Source: Acidovorax sp. 1608163
GTDB lineage: Bacteria; Pseudomonadota; Gammaproteobacteria; Burkholderiales; Burkholderiaceae_C
NCBI RefSeq assembly: GCF_003669015.1
Contig: NZ_CP033069.1
Location: forward strand, 1,119,001-1,183,000
Length of the DNA: 64,000 nt
Direction of reading: 5' to 3'
The notes below the pieces were generated by a model. It ran no database searches. It was not told where the DNA came from and saw nothing but the letters and a program-made list of their open reading frames with translations. The translations under genes and the position numbers were made by a program. This document shows, one piece after another, positions 57,766 to 64,000 of this stretch. Every line of letters begins with the position of its first letter. The first letter of the stretch is position 1.

Positions 57766-59229
57766 ATGCAGAAATTTGACGAGATGTACGCCACGCTTCC
57801 TTATGCAGGCAGCGATGTGCGCGAACACTACAAGCGCTATGCGCAGTGGTTGTCCCAACAGCCCCCTGACGTGATGCAGGCTCGCCGGGCCGAAGCCGAA
57901 ATGATCTTCCGGCGCGTGGGCATCACCTTCGCCGTCTATGGCGCCAAGGACGAGGGCGGCGCGGGCAACGAACGGCTCATCCCGTTCGACCTCATCCCCC
58001 GCATCATTCCTGCGCACGAATGGAGCAGCATGCAGCAGGGCCTGGTGCAGCGGGTCACGGCGCTCAACCGCTTCATCCATGACGTCTACCACGGGCAAGA
58101 CATCATCCGCGCGGGCATCGTTCCTGCCGACCTGATCCTCAACAACGCCCAATACCGCCCCGAAATGGCCGGTGTGCAGGTGCCGCAGAACATCTACGCG
58201 CACATTGCAGGCATCGACATCGTGCGTGCGCCCGATGCCCAGGGCAAGGGCGAGTACTACGTGCTCGAAGACAACCTGCGCGTGCCCAGCGGCGTGAGCT
58301 ACATGCTCGAAAACCGCAAGATGATGATGCGGCTGTTCCCCGAGCTGTTCAGCCAGTACAAAGTGGCGCCGGTGGCGCATTACCCCGACATGCTGCTGGA
58401 CACCCTGCGCGCCAGCGCCCCCGCCACGGCGGACGACCCCACCGTGGTGGTGCTCACGCCGGGCATGCACAACAGCGCGTACTTTGAGCACGCCTTCCTG
58501 GCCCAGCAAATGGGCGTGGAGCTGGTGGAAGGGCAAGACCTGGTGGTGCGCGACAAGTTCGTCTACATGCGCACCACGCGCGGCCTGCAGCGGGTGGACG
58601 TGATCTACCGCCGTGTGGACGACGACTTCCTTGACCCTCAGGTCTTCCGGCCCAAGTCCACCCTGGGCTGCTACGGCCTGATGGAGGCCTATCGCGCAGG
58701 CAACGTGGCCATCTGCAACGCCGTGGGCACCGGCGTGGCTGACGACAAATCGGTCTACCCCTATGTGCCCGAGATGATTCGCTTCTACCTGGGCCAGGAG
58801 CCCATCCTGAAAAACGTGCCCACCTGGATGTGCCGCAAGCAGGACGACCTGCAGTACGTGCTGGCAAACCTCAAAGACCTGGTGGTCAAGGAAGTGCACG
58901 GCGCGGGCGGCTACGGCATGCTCATCGGCCCTGCCGCCACGCAGGCCGAGATCGAAGCCTTTCGCGGTGCCCTGCTGGCCAACCCAGCGGGCTACATCGC
59001 GCAGCCCACGCTCAGCCTGTCGAGCTGCCCCACCTTTGTGGACAGTGGCATTGCCCCACGCCACATCGACCTGCGCCCCTTCGTGCTCAGCGGGCGTGAA
59101 GTGCAGATGGTGGCCGGTGGCCTCACGCGCGTGGCCCTGCAAGAGGGCTCACTCGTGGTCAATTCGTCACAAGGCGGCGGCACCAAAGACACCTGGGTGC
59201 TGGGAAATGGAGGGACCGAATCATGCTGA
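57766..59229 (+). CDS. Circularly permuted type 2 ATP-grasp protein
   Basis: Predicted carboxylate-amine ligase of the CP_ATPgrasp_2 (DUF404/407) family, 487 residues. Recognised by the start YAGSDVREHYKRYAQWL, the segment RRVGITFAVYGAKDEGGAGNERLIPFDLIPRIIPAHEW, VLEDNLRVPSGVSYMLENR and the grasp-like ends VKEVHGAGGYGMLIGP and RHIDLRPFVLSG. Its partners in other genomes are alpha-E proteins, transglutaminase-like proteins and the Anbu protease, which suggests peptide ligation or tagging; substrates are unknown. It overlaps the next gene by 7 bases. Confidence 0.92.
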   Translation: MQKFDEMYATLPYAGSDVREHYKRYAQWLSQQPPDVMQARRAEAEMIFRRVGITFAVYGAKDEGGAGNERLIPFDLIPRIIPAHEWSSMQQGLVQRVTALNRFIHDVYHGQDIIRAGIVPADLILNNAQYRPEMAGVQVPQNIYAHIAGIDIVRAPDAQGKGEYYVLEDNLRVPSGVSYMLENRKMMMRLFPELFSQYKVAPVAHYPDMLLDTLRASAPATADDPTVVVLTPGMHNSAYFEHAFLAQQMGVELVEGQDLVVRDKFVYMRTTRGLQRVDVIYRRVDDDFLDPQVFRPKSTLGCYGLMEAYRAGNVAICNAVGTGVADDKSVYPYVPEMIRFYLGQEPILKNVPTWMCRKQDDLQYVLANLKDLVVKEVHGAGGYGMLIGPAATQAEIEAFRGALLANPAGYIAQPTLSLSSCPTFVDSGIAPRHIDLRPFVLSGREVQMVAGGLTRVALQEGSLVVNSSQGGGTKDTWVLGNGGTESC

Positions 59230-60182
59230 GCCGCACTGCCGACCATCTGTTCTGGATGTCTCGCTACACAGAGCGGGCAGAGAACACCGCCCGCATGCTC
59301 AACGTGAGCTACGACACCTCGCTGTTGCCCCAGGCTGCCGAGGCCGCGCAAGAGGGGTGGGAGGGCTTGCTGTCCATCAGCGAACTGATCCCTGCCTACA
59401 CCACCAAGCATGGCGAGGTGACGCCCGAGCGTGTGCTGGAGTTCATGGTGCGTGATGGCAACAACCCATCGTCCATCGTGTCGTGCCTGCGCGCAGCGCG
59501 CGAAAACGCACGGGCCGTGCGCGGTGCCTTGACCACCGAGGTCTGGGAAACCATCAACCAGACCTGGCTGGAGCTGCACCGCCAGCTGGAAGGCAATGCG
59601 TTTGAGCGCGACCCGGGGCAGTTTTTTGAATGGGTCAAATACCGCTCGCACCTCTCACGCGGCGTGACGCTGGGCACCATGCTGCAAGACGAGGCGTTTC
59701 ACTTTCTGCGCATGGGCACGTTCCTGGAGCGGGCCGACAACACGGCGCGTTTGCTGGATGTGAAATTCCATGCTGTGCAGAACGACTTCTTTGGCCGCGC
59801 CAGCGAGCGCAACCAGGAGAACGACTTCTACCACTGGAGCGCTATCTTGCGCAGCGTCTCGGCGTTTGAGGTTTACCGCAAGGTGTACCGCGACGTGATC
59901 ACGCCCGGGCGGGTGGCGGATTTGCTGATCTTGCGGCGCGACATGCCCCGCTCGTTGCATGCCAGCTTGCACGAAGTGGTGGAGAACCTGAGCGTGCTGG
60001 CCAACGACCACTCTTCAGAAACCCAGCGCCGCGCAGGTCGTCTGCTGGCCGATCTGCAATATGGCCGCATCGACGAGATCCTGTCGCAGGGCCTGCATGC
60101 CTTCCTGACCCAGTTCCTGGACAAGGTGAACGAGTTGGGCGCGGGCATCAGCCGCGACTTTTTGGTGGCGGTCAGCGACTGA
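59223..60182 (+). CDS. Alpha-E domain-containing protein (DUF403)
   Basis: 319-residue all-helical protein of the alpha-E family, which always occurs with the circularly permuted ATP-grasp. Family marks: MLSRTADHLFWMSRYTERAENTARMLNVSYDT, AARENARAVRGALTTEVWETINQTWLEL, and LRMGTFLERADNTARLLDVKFHAV. No enzymatic motif known. It starts within the last codons of the upstream gene, so the two proteins are probably made together and act as a complex. No transglutaminase-like or Anbu gene follows in this window; the next gene is on the other strand. Confidence 0.93.
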   Translation: MLSRTADHLFWMSRYTERAENTARMLNVSYDTSLLPQAAEAAQEGWEGLLSISELIPAYTTKHGEVTPERVLEFMVRDGNNPSSIVSCLRAARENARAVRGALTTEVWETINQTWLELHRQLEGNAFERDPGQFFEWVKYRSHLSRGVTLGTMLQDEAFHFLRMGTFLERADNTARLLDVKFHAVQNDFFGRASERNQENDFYHWSAILRSVSAFEVYRKVYRDVITPGRVADLLILRRDMPRSLHASLHEVVENLSVLANDHSSETQRRAGRLLADLQYGRIDEILSQGLHAFLTQFLDKVNELGAGISRDFLVAVSD

Positions 60183-60207
60183 GGCTGACCACTGCGCCAG
60201 GCGCGGT

Positions 60208-60561
60208 TTACCCGTTGCGCCGTTGCTGGCGCAGCATGAAAAGGTAGAGGCTCTCTACCTTTTCGCGCGCCCACGGCGTCTTGCGCAAAAACTTCAGGCT
60301 GGAGCTGACGCTGGGGTCGCTTTGAAAGCAGCGCACCGGCACCAGTCGGCCCAGCTCTGCCCAGCCATAGTGGTCTGACAGTGCCACCACGATGGCCTCC
60401 AGCGTGATGCCATGCAAGGGATTGCGCGCCTGCTTGGCGGGTGGGGCAGGGGCGGCCACCGTGGGCTTGGGGGTGGTGGAGGGGGCGGCCACGGGGCTGG
60501 TGCCGTTTGGCGCGTCAGTGCTGTGGGGCTGCGGCCCCTGGGGCGCTTGGGGTGTGTTCAT
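60208..60561 (-). CDS. VF530-family DNA-binding protein
   Basis: 117 residues from the ATG at 60561. The C-terminal half, [64 protein letters not shown], is a VF530 (DUF2132) domain, thought to bind DNA; the N-terminal half is Pro/Ala/Thr-rich and disordered. Function unknown. The longer frame to 60867 overlaps the LysR gene and is not used. It converges with the alpha-E gene, 25 bases apart. Confidence 0.85.
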   Translation of the reverse strand: MNTPQAPQGPQPHSTDAPNGTSPVAAPSTTPKPTVAAPAPPAKQARNPLHGITLEAIVVALSDHYGWAELGRLVPVRCFQSDPSVSSSLKFLRKTPWAREKVESLYLFMLRQQRRNG

Positions 60562-60616
60562 AGGTCCAGAGCATAAAGCGACTGGATGCTGTGGGCACCG
60601 GCCTTTGAACAGGTTC

Positions 60617-61546
60617 TCACGCCGAAGGCGATTCGGTGCGCTGCATGTAAGGTTCGCGCTGAAACAGCTCTGCGGCCCAGTCCACAAACGCGCGCACCTT
60701 GGCGCTGAGGTGTCGGTTGGGCGGGTACACCACATAGACGGGCAGCAAGGGCTGGGTCCACTCAGGCAGCAGCTGTACCAGCGCACCGCTTTGCAAGTGC
60801 CGCTGCGCCTGAAAGCTGGTGATCTGCGCGATGCCCAGGCCTTGCACCGCTGCAGACACATAGGCATTGGCCTCGTTCACGCTGACCTGGTACGGCCCGT
60901 GGATGTCGATGGACTCGGTGCCCTTGCGGAACTCCAGCGGGTAGTGCCGCCCAGACTGGGGCGAGAAATACAGCAGGCTGGAGTGCTTTTCTTCGACTTC
61001 CAGGGGGTGCGCGGGCGTGCCTTTGCGCGCCAGGTAGTCGGGCGACGCTACGGTGAGGAACTCCAGGTTGCCGATGCGCCGCGCCACCAGCGACTGGTCG
61101 CTCAGCGCCCCGCCGCGAATGACGCAGTCCACGTTGTCACCAATCAGGTCCACCGTGCGGTCGCTCACGCCCAGGTCCAGCTGGATGTCGGGGTAGCGGG
61201 CCTGGAACTCGGCCAGGTGCGGAATGATGAGCAACTGCGCCACCGAGGTGCCCACGTCCACCCGCAACCGCCCCAGCGGGTTGGCGCGGGCGTTGGTCAT
61301 GCTGGCTTCGATGTCGTCCAGGTCGGCCAGCAGGCGCACCGTACGTTCGTAGTAAGCGGCGCCGTCGGCCGTCACGGTCACGCGGCGCGTGGTGCGGTTG
61401 AGCAGCTTCACGCGCAGTCGCTCCTCCAGCGCCTGCACATGCTTGGTGACGGTGGCTTTGGGCAGCGACAAAGAGTCGGCTGCCCGCGTGAATGTGCCTG
61501 CTTCTACGACACGGGTGAATATGCGCATGGCCTGAATTTGGTCCAT
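60617..61546 (-). CDS. LysR-family transcriptional regulator
   Basis: 309 residues from the ATG at 61546, preceded by GAGGAGGGGCC. N-terminal winged helix ([44 protein letters not shown]) and a C-terminal ligand domain, in the CrgA/AphB subgroup by its [33 protein letters not shown] segment. It is divergent from an alpha/beta-hydrolase-like gene and likely regulates it or itself. A perfect 33-base hairpin lies in its leader. Confidence 0.9.
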   Translation of the reverse strand: MDQIQAMRIFTRVVEAGTFTRAADSLSLPKATVTKHVQALEERLRVKLLNRTTRRVTVTADGAAYYERTVRLLADLDDIEASMTNARANPLGRLRVDVGTSVAQLLIIPHLAEFQARYPDIQLDLGVSDRTVDLIGDNVDCVIRGGALSDQSLVARRIGNLEFLTVASPDYLARKGTPAHPLEVEEKHSSLLYFSPQSGRHYPLEFRKGTESIDIHGPYQVSVNEANAYVSAAVQGLGIAQITSFQAQRHLQSGALVQLLPEWTQPLLPVYVVYPPNRHLSAKVRAFVDWAAELFQREPYMQRTESPSA

Positions 61547-61570
61547 GGCCCCTCCTCGAAACGGGTTGAT

Positions 61571-61603
61571 CAGCCCCCGCAGAACTTTGTTCTGCGGGGG
61601 CTG
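61571..61603. repeat. Perfect 15-bp inverted repeat in the LysR leader
   Basis: CAGCCCCCGCAGAAC and its exact complement GTTCTGCGGGGGCTG with a 3-base loop, no T tract. It lies 24 bases upstream of the LysR ATG. It may be an RNA hairpin that limits translation, a protein site, or a fossil terminator. Confidence 0.8.
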
Positions 61604-61745
61604 AAGAATTCTCACACGCAACCTATGGCTTGATTGTTGAGCTTTTGGAAACACTGCGGTGGTGTTTGCCGGGTTTATCAGGTGCTGCTGTGTCGGTACA
61701 TTTCAACCATCCCAAGATTTAGGGTCCCCTTTCCGGGGCCATGCC

Positions 61746-62618
61746 ATGCAACCCGACGCCCCCCGTCCCGCCCCGCAGTCCAAGCCAGCCGCCGCACCCA
61801 AGGTGCAGCCAGCCGCAGCGCGTTGTGTCGATAGCGCCATTGAACTGGCTGCCGGCCAAAGCGTGGCGGTGCGCATGTACGGCCGCAAGAAGACGGGCCA
61901 GACCTCGCCAGTGGTGGTGCACTTTCATGGCGGCGCCTTTGTGTCGGGTGACCTGGACAATGGCTGCACCGTGGGTGGCTTGCTGGAAGGCGCTGGCGCC
62001 GTGGTGGTGTCGGTGGCTTACCCGCTCACTCCGTTTCCACAACCCGTGGACACCGGCTACGACGTACTCAAGTGGGTGCACCGCAACCGCACGAAGCTGG
62101 GCGGACAGGGCGCGCTGGTGTACCTGGCGGGCGAAGAGGCTGGTGGCAACCTGGCTGCCGCCGTGGCCCTGATGGCGCGTGACCAGTCCCACCCTCCGCT
62201 GGCTGGGAAAATTTTGCTCTCGCCCATGCTCGACCCCTGCGTGGGCACAGCCTCGCAGCGGCAGGTGACAGGTGACGCGGTGGACTGCAAGTGGGTGGAG
62301 GGCTGGCGCAACTTCCTGCGCTGCCCACGCGATGCCGAGCACCCCTACGCGGTACCGGCTTCTGCGCACCGCCTGGCAGGCTTGCCCCCCACGCTGATTT
62401 TGGTGGGTGACACCGACCCCATGCACGACGAGGCCCTGGCCTATGCCGCCCGGCTGCGTGCCGCAGGCTTGGTGGTGACGCAGCATGTGTTTGCCAAGGC
62501 CGAGAAATGGCCAGAGCCTTTGCTGGAGACTGGCCCGCACGAATGCCCTTGCGCCGGTGCGGTGCAAGAGGAGTTCCGGCGGTTTTTTGAAGCCACCCGA
62601 TGTCGGGCCCCGTCCTGA
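61746..62618 (+). CDS. Alpha/beta hydrolase-fold protein with Glu in place of the catalytic Ser
   Basis: 290-residue member of the hormone-sensitive-lipase type (Abhydrolase_3). The oxyanion motif HGG is at 61-63 (VHFHGGAFVSGD). The nucleophile elbow of the family is GDSAGGN; here it is GEEAGGN with Glu131 where Ser should be. A candidate Asp (222/224, GDTDPM) and His265 (ETGPHEC) remain. Ordinary serine esterase activity is thus not expected. The start at 61746 is chosen because the upstream frame is cysteine-rich and unlikely; it contains no signal. Divergent from the LysR gene; the following RND adaptor gene is 310 bases further. Confidence 0.8.
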   Translation: MQPDAPRPAPQSKPAAAPKVQPAAARCVDSAIELAAGQSVAVRMYGRKKTGQTSPVVVHFHGGAFVSGDLDNGCTVGGLLEGAGAVVVSVAYPLTPFPQPVDTGYDVLKWVHRNRTKLGGQGALVYLAGEEAGGNLAAAVALMARDQSHPPLAGKILLSPMLDPCVGTASQRQVTGDAVDCKWVEGWRNFLRCPRDAEHPYAVPASAHRLAGLPPTLILVGDTDPMHDEALAYAARLRAAGLVVTQHVFAKAEKWPEPLLETGPHECPCAGAVQEEFRRFFEATRCRAPS

Positions 62619-62928
62619 CACAGATCGCACCGATGACTTGACCCCTGGACCGGCGCTTGATCGCCGCTGGCCCAGCCTGCTTGCAGAGCTGGCTGGGCGC
62701 AGCCTTGCCCTTGGATTTCGCAACCTATTTTGAATCTGGCCCGAAGTGCCGGAGGGATGTGCTTTGCCTGGATTTTTGTGCTTTGCACCGCGCTCCTGTA
62801 TGGGGCGTTTGAGACAGCTCCGAATGGCGCTGAGAGCCTTTTGAGCCCTGCGGGCCCGCCACCAGCGGCATGCCCGGCAGACCTGGACAGACCTGATGAA
62901 CCGAATCAATGACACGGAGGAAAACACC
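62619..62928. other. Gene-free stretch between the hydrolase-like gene and the RND adaptor
   Basis: 310 bases without a convincing gene. A GCCCAGCC/GGCTGGGC hairpin at 62670-62698 could end the upstream gene, though no T run follows. A 60-residue frame at 62730-62912 was judged non-coding. The last part holds GGAGG for the RND adaptor start. No regulator gene was found for the efflux system here. Confidence 0.5.
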
Positions 62929-64000
62929 ATGAACAACGCACTTCTCTCTTCGCCCCGCCGCCGCTGGTGGGCCACGGCAGGCGCCATTGCGGCGGCTGTG
63001 GCTGTGGGGGGCACGGCCTTGGGCCTGCAAGACTCGCACGCTGAATCGCCCACGGCAGGGGCCGCCCCGCAGGGCGTACCCGTGTCGGTGGCCGCTGTGC
63101 TGCAAAAAGACATAGCCCTGTGGGACGAGTTCTCGGGCCGCCTGGAGGCCGTGCAGCGCGTAGAGGTGCGCCCCCGCGTTGCGGGTGCGCTGCAGGCCGT
63201 GCACTTCAAGGAGGGTGCCCTCGTCAAGCAGGGCGACCTGCTGGTGACGGTGGACCCCGCCCCCTACGCCGCCGAGGTGGACCGCGCCGAAGCCCAGGTG
63301 GCCGCCGCGCAGGCCCGGGTGTCATACACCCGCAGTGAGCTGGACCGCTCCACCCGTCTGCTGCAAGAAAGCGCCATCGCCCAGCGCGAGCACGACGAAC
63401 GCCAGAACGCCCACCGCGAGGCCGATGCCAACCTGCGCGCTGCGCAGGCCGCATTGCAAACCGCACGCCTGAACCTGTCGTACACCCAGGTGCGCGCGCC
63501 GGTGGCGGGCCGCGTGGGGCGCGCCGAAGTCACGGTGGGCAACCTGGTGTCCGCCGGTGCGGGCGCGCCGGTGCTGACATCGCTCGTCTCTGTCAGCCCC
63601 ATCTACGCGAGCTTTGACACCGACGAGCAGATCGTGGTGAAGGCCCTGCAAGACCTGGGCAGCGGCTCCAAGGGGCAAAGTGCGCGCCAGTTGCTGGAGC
63701 GTATCCCTGTGCAAATGGGCACGGGCACCAGCACCAGTGGCGGCACGCCGCACGCCGGCCACCTGCAGCTGATTGACAACCAGGTGGACGCCAAGAGCGG
63801 CACCGTGCGCGTGCGTGCGGTGTTTGACAACGCCGACGGCGCACTCATCCCCGGCCAGTTTGCACGCATCCGCATGGGCCAGGCCCGCAACACGCAGGCG
63901 GTGCTCATCAACGAGCGTGCCGTGGGCACCGACCAGAGCAAGAAGTTTGTGATGGTGGTGGCCGAAGGCAACAAGGCCGAGTACCGCGAGGTGACGCTGG
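62929..64000 (+). CDS. Efflux RND transporter periplasmic adaptor (AcrA/MexE type), truncated at window end
   Basis: Membrane fusion protein linking an RND pump to its outer-membrane channel. GGAGG lies just before the ATG at 62929. A signal region (RRRWWATAGAIAAAVAVGGTALG) is followed by a beta-barrel/lipoyl half (WDEFSGRLEAVQRVEVRPRVAGALQAVHFKEGALVKQGDLLVTVDPAPY), a helical hairpin rich in Ala/Glu/Arg, and RAPVAGRVGRAEVTVGNLV. 357 codons are seen; the frame is open at the end. The pump gene should follow outside the window. Confidence 0.92.
   Translation, partial: MNNALLSSPRRRWWATAGAIAAAVAVGGTALGLQDSHAESPTAGAAPQGVPVSVAAVLQKDIALWDEFSGRLEAVQRVEVRPRVAGALQAVHFKEGALVKQGDLLVTVDPAPYAAEVDRAEAQVAAAQARVSYTRSELDRSTRLLQESAIAQREHDERQNAHREADANLRAAQAALQTARLNLSYTQVRAPVAGRVGRAEVTVGNLVSAGAGAPVLTSLVSVSPIYASFDTDEQIVVKALQDLGSGSKGQSARQLLERIPVQMGTGTSTSGGTPHAGHLQLIDNQVDAKSGTVRVRAVFDNADGALIPGQFARIRMGQARNTQAVLINERAVGTDQSKKFVMVVAEGNKAEYREVTL

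Noticed and set aside
56983..59142. 719-codon open frame on the minus strand
   Set aside because: Opposite comEC and the ATP-grasp gene, both of which have clear family motifs.
62730..62912. 60-codon frame in front of the RND adaptor
   Set aside because: No ribosome site, no family, poor codon bias; treated as leader.

Overview
The window is a high-GC chromosomal segment with the gene content and gene order of a betaproteobacterium of the family Comamonadaceae, most likely Acidovorax or a close relative. The reasons are the pyrG-kdsA-DUF1330-eno-ftsB cluster, the dapA-bamC-MBL cluster, the parE-transglycosylase-parC order, several orphan Bug/TctC solute receptors and a small palindromic repeat found in this family. 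Placement is inferred from protein families and synteny; no rRNA or tRNA gene was seen. Almost all of it is core genome. Only the first kilobase looks less GC-rich and accessory.

Layout. 1-0.8 kb: two unrecognised small genes, the last cut by the window edge. 1-9.8 kb: an FtsX-type ABC exporter (permease and ATPase split by a divergent Hsp20 gene), miaA, a Bcr/CflA drug exporter, a lipoprotein hydrolase and pilU. 9.9-16.2 kb: gdhA, a glycerophosphodiesterase lipoprotein with a good Pho box, then a LysR regulator divergent from an M20 amidohydrolase and a Bug receptor. 16.3-26 kb: mutL, a DedA protein, an OsmB-like lipoprotein, an amidase with tsaE, queG, an AEC carrier, two more Bug receptors and xerD. 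27-30 kb: two tandem degenerate EAL-HDOD genes, one frameshifted. 30-43 kb: DUF455 and gamma carbonic anhydrase (divergent), Hsp33 with a CZB protein, the pyrG-to-ftsB cluster, coaBC, dut, lipoproteins, slyD and roxA. 43-49 kb: MBL hydrolase-bamC-dapA, a methyltransferase, a tiny membrane protein and an MFS carrier. 49-64 kb: parE-SLT-parC, ridA-like, comEC, a circularly permuted ATP-grasp and alpha-E pair, a VF530 protein, two LysR-regulated or efflux-type loci and the start of an RND adaptor running off the end.

The strongest unexplained signal is a family of about 50-60 bp palindromic elements (11 copies, one of them tentative). Seven copies lie inside coding sequences without breaking the frame: two in the ABC permease and one each in miaA, mutL, the DUF455 gene, comEC and (diverged) coaBC. 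Depending on orientation they encode one of two recurring peptides, of the type VAASA...SA or VALDNQAQAATFF. The other four copies sit between genes, two of them between convergent genes where they can act as terminators. This resembles the in-frame palindromic elements of Rickettsia. Other points of note are a zinc-sensing CZB protein that lacks its cysteine, an alpha/beta hydrolase with glutamate in place of its nucleophile serine, a large palindrome in front of xerD and a perfect hairpin in a LysR leader.
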